From the NCBI GenBank assembly GCA_009668925.1, contig SBEK01000075.1, forward strand, positions 1 to 17,695: a stretch of 17,695 nt of DNA, given 5' to 3'. Below the pieces are notes generated by a model that saw only the letters and a program-made list of their open reading frames with translations, did no database searches and was not told the origin of the DNA. A program made the position numbers and the translations under genes. Origin of the DNA: Deltaproteobacteria bacterium (GTDB lineage: Bacteria; Desulfobacterota; Syntrophia; Syntrophales; Smithellaceae). This document shows positions 8,356-14,891 of the stretch, one piece after another (position 1 is the stretch's first letter; the number at the start of each line of letters is the position of its first letter).

Positions 8356-8955
8356 GTGGAAAATTCCGTGCAGCCCTATTGCCAAACCAAAAAGACGCCG
8401 GCGGCGGTCATCAGCATTCTGGCGGTCCTATTCGCCGTGATCAGCGGCACGGCGGCCGGGGAAACCTATCAGCGCTTCGTCATGGATCAAAATTATTTCA
8501 CCTGCGACATTCCGGCGGACTGGGAACTGATCCGGGACAAAGATAAAGACGAGGACTACAAGATCTATGAGATTCAGCTGGTGAAGGGGTCCGTCTCCAT
8601 TTATGTTTCCTACTATGCCGCGGACAATGCGGATTTCGCGGGCTACGAGGATTACATCAGAAGAAATTCCACGAACGTGCTCGGTGAGACGAGGAGCGCG
8701 CGGGAAATATACGAACCGGTGAAAGACATCATGATCGGCGGGCGCAAAGGCTTTGAGCTTTCGCGCGAGCGCCTGGTGTATCTCCATCCGCAGAGCAAGT
8801 CGGACGAGAGTCTGCAGCTTGCGGAAAAACAATACGTCCTCCCGGCGAAAAAAGGATTTTATGTGCTGCACCTTGCCGCGCCCAAGGCGGTTTATCCGGA
8901 AAGCTTGCCGGTACTGGAGAGGATTGCCGGGAGTTTCCGGCCCGGCGTGGATTAG
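8356..8955 (+). CDS. Exported PsbP/DcrB-like protein of unknown function
   Basis: The 199-aa product starts with GTG at 8356, with GAAGAGG ending only a base or two before it; a second in-frame GTG at 8368 is a reasonable alternative with wider spacing. Either start leaves a signal peptide (hydrophobic core VISILAVLFAVISG, cleavage near TAAG/E). The mature part has the pattern of the PsbP/DcrB fold: an N-terminal strand with FTCDIPADWEL, then alternating strands and a C-terminal helix ending in a GSF-type motif (LERIAGSFRPG). Members with this fold are small periplasmic or lipid-anchored proteins with no agreed enzyme activity. It sits 29 bp after the ecotin-like gene and 16 bp before the first radical SAM gene, so it may be co-transcribed with both sides. 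Fold assignment is moderate and function is unknown. Confidence 0.75.
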   Translation: MENSVQPYCQTKKTPAAVISILAVLFAVISGTAAGETYQRFVMDQNYFTCDIPADWELIRDKDKDEDYKIYEIQLVKGSVSIYVSYYAADNADFAGYEDYIRRNSTNVLGETRSAREIYEPVKDIMIGGRKGFELSRERLVYLHPQSKSDESLQLAEKQYVLPAKKGFYVLHLAAPKAVYPESLPVLERIAGSFRPGVD

Positions 8956-8971
8956 AGGAGCCTTGGATGAC

Positions 8972-10174
8972 ATGGCGGATTCAACGTATGTGGTAAAGCG
9001 CCGGCTGGACCGGACGCCCCTGTGGAATAAGGCCGGACCGCGCCTGGGACAACTGGACGTGGAATTGACCGAACGGTGCAACAATGATTGTCTTCATTGC
9101 TGCATCAACCTGCCGGCCAACGATGCACAGGCCCTAGCCCGCGAAATGACGACGGAACAAATCGAGGGGCTGCTCAGGCAGGCCGCCGACCTGGGCTGCC
9201 TGCAAGTGCGGTTCACCGGCGGCGAACCCCTCCTGCGCAGTGATTTTCAGGAGCTGTATATCTTCGCGCGCCGGCTGGGCCTGAAAGTGCTCTTGTTTAC
9301 AAACGCCTGTCTGGTTACGCCGGGACTGGCCGATCTTTTCGGGCGGATGCCGCCGCTTGCCCAAATCGAGATCACGGTGTACGGGATGCACCGCGAATCT
9401 TACGAAGCCGTGACCCGGTCACCGGGTTCGTTCACCCGCTTCCAAAGGGGCATCGAGCTTCTGCTGGCGCGTCATGTTCCGTTCGTCGTGAAATGGGTGA
9501 TCCTGCCTCAGAACAAACAGGAAATACCTGAATTTGAAGCCTGGGCCGCAACCCTGCCGGGAATGGCCGGACGATTGCCGAGCTACGTCGTGACGCTCGA
9601 TTTACGGAATCGCCGCGGCGATAAGGAGCGCGACGCCCTCATCCGCTCGCTGCGCCTGACGCCGCAGGAATCGCTCGCAATTCTGGCCCGCGATGATGTA
9701 AAATACAAGCAAAGCATGAAGGAGTTTGCGTCGCAGTTCTTGGGACCGTCCGGCGAGAAACTCTTCACGTGTGGAGCGGGATGCAGCCTGTGCATTGATG
9801 CTTACGGACGCATCCAGCCGTGCATGGGCGTCCGAGCCCCGGAATGGACGCTTCGCGCGGCCGCGGCGCCGGGGGGGCCATCCCCGTCGGGCGGATTGAG
9901 GGACGCTCTCCGGCGATTTTCGTCGCTTAGCGACCTCCGGGCCGCCCATCGCGAATACCTTCGCCGCTGTGCGCGATGCTTTCTCAAAGGCGTGTGCGAG
10001 CAATGTCCGGCAAAATCCTGGGCGGAACACGGGACCCTGGACACACCGGTTGAGTATTTGTGTGAAATAGCGCATGCGCAAGCGCGTTACATCGGCTGGC
10101 TTGACCCAAACGAATATGGATGGGAGGTGATGAACTGGCGGGAAAGAATCAATCGTCAACATTCGGCAGAGTAA
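8972..10174 (+). CDS. Radical SAM/SPASM peptide-modifying enzyme (first of two)
   Basis: The ATG at 8972 lies 11 bases after GAGGAG (8955-8960); the frame is open further left only because it overlaps the previous gene. The 400-aa product has the radical SAM cluster motif C36-NND-C40-LH-C43 and the GGEP motif at 83-86. The C-terminal SPASM region has cysteines at C267, C271, C274 and C284, then a CxxC-rich segment (CARCFLKGVCEQC) and a final Cys, enough for auxiliary iron-sulphur clusters. This is the PqqE-like class that acts on ribosomal peptides, making C-C, thioether or related bonds by hydrogen abstraction. It stops one base before a possible ATG and 60 bp ahead of the precursor gene, the expected place for a maturase. 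A low-complexity AAAAPGG insert carries a G7 run in the SPASM half. It is a paralogue of the enzyme at 11820. Confidence 0.93.
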   Translation: MADSTYVVKRRLDRTPLWNKAGPRLGQLDVELTERCNNDCLHCCINLPANDAQALAREMTTEQIEGLLRQAADLGCLQVRFTGGEPLLRSDFQELYIFARRLGLKVLLFTNACLVTPGLADLFGRMPPLAQIEITVYGMHRESYEAVTRSPGSFTRFQRGIELLLARHVPFVVKWVILPQNKQEIPEFEAWAATLPGMAGRLPSYVVTLDLRNRRGDKERDALIRSLRLTPQESLAILARDDVKYKQSMKEFASQFLGPSGEKLFTCGAGCSLCIDAYGRIQPCMGVRAPEWTLRAAAAPGGPSPSGGLRDALRRFSSLSDLRAAHREYLRRCARCFLKGVCEQCPAKSWAEHGTLDTPVEYLCEIAHAQARYIGWLDPNEYGWEVMNWRERINRQHSAE

Positions 10175-10234
10175 ATGTTTTCGTATCAACCAACAACCGT
10201 GCGTATCGAAAATGAGCAGGAAAAGGTGGATCAA

Positions 10235-10420
10235 ATGAAAAAAGACAGTAAACAGTGGCACAGGCCCGAGCTTGTCGCCCTAGTGAGAAGCAAACCCGAG
10301 GAGACGGTGCTGATGGGCTGCAACGCCTGTACGAATCCGCCGTCATCCGGTCCGTCGCGGGGTTCTTACAATTGCGTAACGGGGCCGCAGCCGTCCTGTT
10401 ATAATTGCTACAGTTCATAA
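10235..10420 (+). CDS. Cys-rich RiPP precursor peptide
   Basis: The ATG at 10235 has AAAAGGTGG just upstream. An in-frame ATG at 10175, directly after the radical SAM stop, has no ribosome site and would add 20 residues that do not look like leader. The 61-aa peptide splits into a leader (residues 1-28: WHRPELVALVRSKPEE then TVLMG) and a core of about 33 residues with five cysteines: C29, C32, C47, C55 and C58. C29xxC32 and C55xxC58 are paired motifs, and YNC occurs twice (45-47, 56-58). The core is rich in Ser, Gly, Pro, Asn and Tyr and has no acidic residues. From its position between a radical SAM/SPASM gene and a PqqD-like gene I infer it is their substrate. Leaders with RPEL..LVRSKPEE are, from memory, typical of such precursors. 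The cleavage point, probably near the Gly28-Cys29 junction, is not known. Confidence 0.82.
   Translation: MKKDSKQWHRPELVALVRSKPEETVLMGCNACTNPPSSGPSRGSYNCVTGPQPSCYNCYSS
10397..10405 (+). promoter_or_regulatory. Extended -10 element inside the precursor core
   Basis: TGTTATAAT is an exact match to the extended -10 consensus (TGnTATAAT) and falls on the codons for Cys55-Tyr56-Asn57. Extended -10 promoters need little or no -35; the region 17 bases upstream (about 10377) is a poor -35. Transcription would start near 10412, just before the precursor stop, and would supply the PqqD-like gene and those after it. The same bases are constrained by coding, so coincidence is possible. Confidence 0.35.
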
Positions 10421-10425
10421 CCGTT

Positions 10426-10447
10426 GGTCCGCGGTATGCCGCGGGCC
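10426..10447 (+). promoter_or_regulatory. Strong intercistronic hairpin after the precursor gene
   Basis: GGTCCGCGG and CCGCGGGCC form a nine-base stem with one T-G wobble and a TATG loop, starting six bases after the precursor stop codon. No T-run follows, so it is not a standard intrinsic terminator. Such hairpins between a precursor gene and its biosynthetic genes commonly protect the upstream message or thin out readthrough. A second possible stem (GCCGG 10445-10449 with CCGGC 10456-10460) overlaps its right arm, so the two cannot form together. Confidence 0.55.
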
Positions 10448-10510
10448 GGACGGAGCCGGCGTGCGGCAGCTGCGGATGTTTCTGAACGTGTGATCGTCTT
10501 GGCGGAGAAT

Positions 10511-10837
10511 ATGTGTATGGAAAGAAGTGAGGGGGCGGCCGTAAAACTTAGCCTGGATTCTGTGTGCGCCTGTTCGGAGAATGTCGTGGCCAGGACCATC
10601 GATGGTGAAGTGATTATTATTCCTCTGGTCGCCGGCATCGGCGACGAGGAGGATGAACTCTATACGCTCAATGAAACCGGACAAGCCATCTGGCAGGAAT
10701 TGGACGGGCAAAGGACGCTGCGCGACGTGGCGGCCTCACTGGCCCGGAGGTTTACAGGCCCGCCCCGCGAGCTCGAAGACGACGTGCTGGCCTTTGCCGC
10801 CGAGTTGACCCGGCGCGGCATTCTGGTGGCGAAGTAA
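10511..10837 (+). CDS. PqqD-like peptide chaperone (RiPP recognition element)
   Basis: The ATG at 10511 has GGAG five bases upstream; a second ATG at 10517 is also possible. The 108-aa product matches the PqqD family in length and pattern: an N-terminal strand pair (VVARTIDGEVIIIP), then Y51-T-L-N-E-T-G-x-A-I-W61 and L64-D-G, a helix (LRDVAASLARRF), and a last helix (ELEDDVLAFAAELTRRGIL). PqqD-like domains bind the leader peptide and present it to a radical SAM/SPASM partner. It is separate here rather than fused to either radical SAM gene, so one copy probably serves both. It lies 90 bp after the precursor, beyond the hairpin, and 63 bp before the S26-like gene. The ATG just after the precursor stop would add 29 residues and has no support. 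Confidence 0.9.
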   Translation: MCMERSEGAAVKLSLDSVCACSENVVARTIDGEVIIIPLVAGIGDEEDELYTLNETGQAIWQELDGQRTLRDVAASLARRFTGPPRELEDDVLAFAAELTRRGILVAK

Positions 10838-10900
10838 AAAAGCATCCGGTCCGCTGGAGTCGGGCCGCTCTGAAACCCGGCAAGGGCAGGTTTACCGTTT

Positions 10901-11800
10901 ATGTCTCATTCTCTTCTCAGGAAGCGTCCGGCCGGCAGCCTGGCCGAAGCCTCTCTGGATATCGGCCGGGTCCTGGCCGACCGCGACGGCGTGACGTTTC
11001 GCGCCGACGGGACGTGCATGTATCCGACCATTCGTCCGGGCGACGTTCTCAGCATTCAATCCCGTCTTGCCGCGGATGTTTCCGTGGGCGACGTTGTGGT
11101 GTGCCGGAGGCCGGCGCATCTGTTTTGCCACCGCGTCGTGGCCAAGGGGTTGGAGGAAGGACGGGCCTTCATCGTCACCCGGCACGACCGGACCGAGGAG
11201 GGAGGCGACGGCCCCACCTTTGATGAAAATCTGCTGGGCGTGGTGGTTGACGTTCGCCGCAAAGGCATATCCGTTCCGCTCAGGGCGGCGGCGCATTCCC
11301 GGCCCCTTCGCTTTTACTTTGCCCTGCGTCTCACGCTCATTGAGCTCAGGCTCCGGATCATTTTGGGGCGGAGGATTCTGGCGGCGGCCGTGCAGACGAA
11401 TGCCGTGTATCGGAGAATGATGAGGACGTGGCTGAGACTTTCGCGACCCGATATCTCCTACGTTGTGCGTCTGCCGATGCCGGCTTTGGGCGATGCCGTC
11501 TATCGGGAGCTGGCGCCGGAAGATTTCAATGTGCAACGAGATTGGCGCGGCAGGCCGGTTGGGCGCTGGACATTGGTGATGCAGCTGGACGGCTCCCCGA
11601 AACCGGCGGCCTGGCTCACGCTCAGGCGCGAGGCCTCGGGGGCCTGGGTGGTGGATGAATCCTTTGTGAGGGCGCGATACCGGGGCGCCGGCCTCACCAC
11701 CCTGCTCAAAGAAAAGGCGCAAAGCCTGCTGCAAAAAGACCGGCCGGTAGAAGGAGAAGGCGCGAACCTTCTGTGGACCGCCCCCGCTCAGCTCCAATAA
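10901..11800 (+). CDS. Signal-peptidase-like (S26/S24) protein with Cys at the nucleophile site and a GNAT-like C-terminus
   Basis: A 299-aa protein without an obvious signal peptide. Residues about 18-130 follow the S26/S24 fold of the SEC11/SipW type: the box G-T-C39-M-Y-P-T then IRPGD, a VGDVVVCR strand, C-H77-R-V-V, then F-I-V-T-R and a final LLGVV strand. In signal peptidases the residue before Met in the first box is the catalytic Ser; here it is Cys39, and His77 takes the general-base place as in SEC11-type enzymes. It may be a Cys-nucleophile protease or a non-catalytic relative. Residues about 190-285 look like part of a GNAT acyltransferase: a W-LTL strand, then V-D-E-S-F-V and Y260-R-G-A-G-L, the acyl-CoA loop pattern. 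Its place in a RiPP cluster suggests leader removal, core acylation, or both. That role is inference. A stretch AAGGGCAGG upstream is the likely ribosome site. Confidence 0.72.
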   Translation: MSHSLLRKRPAGSLAEASLDIGRVLADRDGVTFRADGTCMYPTIRPGDVLSIQSRLAADVSVGDVVVCRRPAHLFCHRVVAKGLEEGRAFIVTRHDRTEEGGDGPTFDENLLGVVVDVRRKGISVPLRAAAHSRPLRFYFALRLTLIELRLRIILGRRILAAAVQTNAVYRRMMRTWLRLSRPDISYVVRLPMPALGDAVYRELAPEDFNVQRDWRGRPVGRWTLVMQLDGSPKPAAWLTLRREASGAWVVDESFVRARYRGAGLTTLLKEKAQSLLQKDRPVEGEGANLLWTAPAQLQ

Positions 11801-11819
11801 CCTTTTAAGGAAGCACCCT

Positions 11820-12962
11820 ATGTCTTTGCCCCAGTCCATCGAGATCAAAGAATTTCCCCTCTGGGAGAGGCTCAAAGCCAAGAGCGTCCCGCTTTCGTTT
11901 GATATCGAAATCACCGCGCGCTGCAACTGCAATTGCCGCCATTGCTACATCAATTTGCCGGCCGGCGATGCGCAGGCGCAGGCGCAGGAGCTTTCCGCGG
12001 ACGAAATCGATGATATCGCTAAGCAGGCGGTTAAGCTCGGCGCCGTGTGGTGTCTGGTGACCGGCGGCGAGCCGCTCCTGCGCCCGGATTTCGCCGAAAT
12101 CTACGTCAGGCTCCGGCGCCGGGGCCTCCTGGTCTCCGTATTTACGAATGCGACGCTGATCAATGAAGAGCATGTCGCGCTTTTCAAAAAGCACCCGCCG
12201 CGCGATATTGAGGTCACCGTGTACGGCGTGACGCGGGAAACCTTCGAGCGCATCACGCGGCGGCCCGGCACTTTCGATAAATTCAGACAGGGTTTGGACC
12301 TCCTGATGAAGAGCGGCGTCCGCGTCCGTCTGAAGGCGATGGCCATGCAATCGAATTTTCAAGAGCAGGACGCCATCGCCGATTTCTGCCGCACGTACAC
12401 GAAGGATTTTTACCGCTTCGATCCCCAGCTGCATTTGCGTTTCGACAGGAACCCGGATTGCAACCAAGATATTATTGCGGAGCGGCTGACGCCGGAGCAG
12501 ATCATTGCCTTGGAACAGGCCGACGGGGAGCGCATGCGGGTCATGCGCAAGAATTGCGCCACCCTGATCAATGACGAATTTGCGCATGTCGGCTGCGACC
12601 ATCTGTTCCACTGCAGCGCGGGCGGCGTGAGCTTCAATGTCAGCTATGACGGCCGATTCCGGCTGTGCTCATCTTTGTGGGCGCCGCCGGCGCTTTATGA
12701 TCTCAAGGCGGGCAGCCTCGATGACGCCTGGAATCGTTTCGTGCCCCAGGTTCGGGATTTGCGTTCGACGCGGCCCGAATTTCTCAAAAGCTGCCGCGTG
12801 TGTCCGCTTGTGAACCTCTGTTTGTGGTGTCCCGCCCATGCTCATCTCGAAACCGGTGAAATGGACGGCGCCACCCCTTACTTTTGCCAAGTCGCGAAAT
12901 TAAGGGCCAAGACCTTGCAAGGCCTGAATAACCAGAATGTCCCCGAATCCGAAAGAACCTGA
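11820..12962 (+). CDS. Radical SAM/SPASM peptide-modifying enzyme (second of two)
   Basis: The ATG at 11820 follows AAGGA with eight bases between, 19 bp after the S26-like gene. The 380-aa product has C35-NCN-C39-RH-C42, the TGGEPLL motif, and a SPASM region with C259, C265, a Cys in RLCSSL, then CRVCPLVNLCLWC and a last Cys in YFC. It shares the unusual stretch INLPAxDAQAxA directly after the cluster motif with the enzyme at 8972, so the two are paralogues. Two PqqE-like enzymes plus one PqqD-like protein is the layout of cassettes such as SynChlorMet or GeoRSP; I cannot assign this one to either. Its last 26 bases overlap the ABC gene start, which points to coupled translation. Whether the two enzymes act on different core sites or in series is unknown. 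Confidence 0.93.
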   Translation: MSLPQSIEIKEFPLWERLKAKSVPLSFDIEITARCNCNCRHCYINLPAGDAQAQAQELSADEIDDIAKQAVKLGAVWCLVTGGEPLLRPDFAEIYVRLRRRGLLVSVFTNATLINEEHVALFKKHPPRDIEVTVYGVTRETFERITRRPGTFDKFRQGLDLLMKSGVRVRLKAMAMQSNFQEQDAIADFCRTYTKDFYRFDPQLHLRFDRNPDCNQDIIAERLTPEQIIALEQADGERMRVMRKNCATLINDEFAHVGCDHLFHCSAGGVSFNVSYDGRFRLCSSLWAPPALYDLKAGSLDDAWNRFVPQVRDLRSTRPEFLKSCRVCPLVNLCLWCPAHAHLETGEMDGATPYFCQVAKLRAKTLQGLNNQNVPESERT

Positions 12963-14742
12963 AAAGCTTTACCTCTGGCGGGCGCTGTCGCTCTTGTGGA
13001 GGGCGGCGCCGGGGTGGGCGCTCTTAAGCATCGCGCTCCTGGTGCTGCAGGCCGCGCTGCCGCTTGCGCAGCTTTATCTCATGAAGCTGACCGTGGACGC
13101 GGTCACCGCCGGCATGACGCAGCCGGGGAAGGAGATTGTCCTCGGTCACGTCTTCACGCTCATTGTCCTTTTGGGCGCGTCGGCCCTGGCCTCGGTACTC
13201 CTCGCGTCGGCGGCGAAAGTCGCAGGACAGGCCCAGGCCGAGATCATTACCGACTATGTTCAGAATCTGCTGCACACCAAATCCGTTGCCCTGGATATCG
13301 AGTATTACGAAAATGCCGGCTTCTACGACACCCTGCACCGCGCTCAGCAGGAAGCACCTCACCGTCCAACCAGTATTCTGAACGGCCTGCTCCAGGTCAT
13401 CCAGAGCGGCGTCACCCTTGTCGGCATTGCGACGTTATTATTTTCCGTCCACTGGGGAATCGCGGCGGTCTTGTGTGCCTCCCTGGTTCCCGGTCTTTTC
13501 CTGCGCCTCAAGTACGCGGACAGGATGTTTGAATGGCAATCCGACAGATCCGCAACAGAGCGCGCGGCGATTTATTTTAACTGGCTCGTGACCAGTCCGT
13601 ACTATGCCAAGGAAGTCCGCCTGTATGACCTGGGTCCTCTGTTCATTCGGCGTTTTCGCGATCTGCGCCGGCTGCTCCGGCGGGAAAAAATCGGCATCGC
13701 CTTCAAGTATGCCCTGATGGAACTCGTCGCCGAGATTTGTGGAATCCTGGCCATCTTCGGTTCTCTGGCCTTTATTGCCTACCGGACGGTGCAGGGGATG
13801 ATGACTCTGGGCGACATGGTGATGTACTATCAGGCCTTCCAGCGGGCGCAGGGCTATCTGAAGGAGGTCTTGAGCGGTTTGGCGAGTCTCTATGAAGACA
13901 ACCTGTTTCTTTCCAATTTCTATAAATTTCTTGATTTGAAGCAGACCATCAGCGAACCGGCCCGCCCCGTGCCGGTTCCGAGACCCATGAAGGAAGGCAT
14001 CGTGTTCGACGCGATCAGTTTCCGGTATCCGACGGGGCACGCGCCGGTCCTCAAGGAGGTCAGTATGACCATCCGTCCGGGCCAGGTCGTGGCGCTGGTC
14101 GGAGAAAACGGATCGGGAAAGACGACGCTGGTCAAACTGTTGTGCCGGCTTTATGACCCGACGGCCGGGAAAATTATGGTGGATGGAACCGATCTGCGCC
14201 ATTTTGAAACGAACGCCCTGCGCCGCGAGATCGGCATTATTTTTCAGGACTACGTCCAGTACCAGATGACCGTCCGCGAAAATATCTGGATGGGCAACAC
14301 CAGGCTTGCGCCCGACGATGAGAAGATCGTCGCCGCGGCCAAAACCTCGGGCGCCGACGACGTGATCGCCGGGCTGCCCGAGGGCTATGAAACAATGCTC
14401 GGCAAATGGTTCGGCAGCGGCGCGGAGCTGAGCATCGGCCAGTGGCAGAAGGTGGCGCTGGCCCGGGCCTTTCTGCGCGACGCGCAAATCATCGTGCTTG
14501 ACGAACCGACGAGTTCCCTGGACGCCAAAGCCGAAGCGGCGGTTTTTGAACATCTGCGGGAACTGGCCCGGGGCCGCACCGTCGTCTTCGTGAGCCATCG
14601 GTTTTCCACGATCCGCATGGCGGACTGCATCTATGTGCTGGCGGACGGAGGGATCGCCGAAACCGGTACGCATGAAGAACTGGTCGCCCAAAACGGAATC
14701 TACGCCCGGCTGTTTGAAATCCAGGCCCGGCACTACCGGTAA
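12937..14742 (+). CDS. ABC exporter, fused membrane and ATPase domains
   Basis: A 601-aa half-transporter. Residues about 15-330 hold the membrane domain with six predicted helices (for example LLSIALLVLQAALPLAQLYLM and later AVLCASLVPGLFL). The ATPase domain follows: Walker A G389-ENGSGK-TT with Lys395, Q-loop GIIFQDY, signature L498-SIGQ in place of LSGGQ, Walker B IIVLDE with Asp522-Glu523, D-loop SSLD, and H-loop His554. All catalytic residues are present, so it should be active as a homodimer. It has no N-terminal C39 peptidase, so it cannot cut a leader itself, which leaves the S26-like protein as the candidate protease. The start overlaps the second radical SAM gene by 26 bases and no clear ribosome site is visible. 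The job inferred is export of the modified peptide across the inner membrane, with a self-immunity role also possible. Confidence 0.93.
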   Translation: MSPNPKEPEKLYLWRALSLLWRAAPGWALLSIALLVLQAALPLAQLYLMKLTVDAVTAGMTQPGKEIVLGHVFTLIVLLGASALASVLLASAAKVAGQAQAEIITDYVQNLLHTKSVALDIEYYENAGFYDTLHRAQQEAPHRPTSILNGLLQVIQSGVTLVGIATLLFSVHWGIAAVLCASLVPGLFLRLKYADRMFEWQSDRSATERAAIYFNWLVTSPYYAKEVRLYDLGPLFIRRFRDLRRLLRREKIGIAFKYALMELVAEICGILAIFGSLAFIAYRTVQGMMTLGDMVMYYQAFQRAQGYLKEVLSGLASLYEDNLFLSNFYKFLDLKQTISEPARPVPVPRPMKEGIVFDAISFRYPTGHAPVLKEVSMTIRPGQVVALVGENGSGKTTLVKLLCRLYDPTAGKIMVDGTDLRHFETNALRREIGIIFQDYVQYQMTVRENIWMGNTRLAPDDEKIVAAAKTSGADDVIAGLPEGYETMLGKWFGSGAELSIGQWQKVALARAFLRDAQIIVLDEPTSSLDAKAEAAVFEHLRELARGRTVVFVSHRFSTIRMADCIYVLADGGIAETGTHEELVAQNGIYARLFEIQARHYR

Positions 14743-14756
14743 AGGGCGGGGTCTCC

Positions 14757-14891
14757 GTGGAAGAGAAGTTGCCGGAAATTGCAAAAAGGTATAAACAGAT
14801 ATCCGATGTTCCAATGCCGATTTCGGTGAAGCGGATTGTATTTTTCCTGAGATCATTTTCAAAAAAATTAACCGGGAGGTTCTATGCGTAA
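14757..14891 (+). CDS. Possible 44-aa small protein
   Basis: A GTG at 14757 is preceded by AAAGGGCGGGG and opens a 44-codon frame ending at TAA 14889-14891, overlapping the first codons of the next gene. The product is basic and amphipathic (KRIVFFLRSFSKKL near the end), unlike random read-through. It is AT-richer than its neighbours. The only other content of this 141-bp gap is the ribosome site of the next gene. It could be a leader or coupling ORF, a remnant, or chance. Confidence 0.3.
   Translation: MEEKLPEIAKRYKQISDVPMPISVKRIVFFLRSFSKKLTGRFYA

Noticed and set aside
8753..8971. Long in-frame extension upstream of the first radical SAM gene
   Set aside because: It overlaps the PsbP-like gene in another frame, is rich in Arg/Cys like a shadow frame, and lacks a ribosome site; the ATG at 8972 has one.
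10175..10234. Longer precursor start at 10175
   Set aside because: No ribosome site and the added residues do not resemble a leader; kept only as an alternative.
10892..11932. 346-codon open frame on the - strand
   Set aside because: It is a shadow of the S26-like gene and of the second radical SAM gene start, with no family pattern.
11970..11987. Three tandem GCGCAG hexamers in the second radical SAM gene
   Set aside because: The paralogue has the same length at this site (DAQALARE), so it is not an expansion.
14769..14795. TTGCCG and TATAAA as a promoter for the DUF4384 gene
   Set aside because: The spacing is 15 bases, the -35 is poor, and the stretch may be coding; too weak to list as a feature.
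13438..14862. 474-codon open frame on the - strand
   Set aside because: It mirrors the ABC exporter codon by codon, has His/Gln/Arg-rich shadow composition and no recognisable domain.
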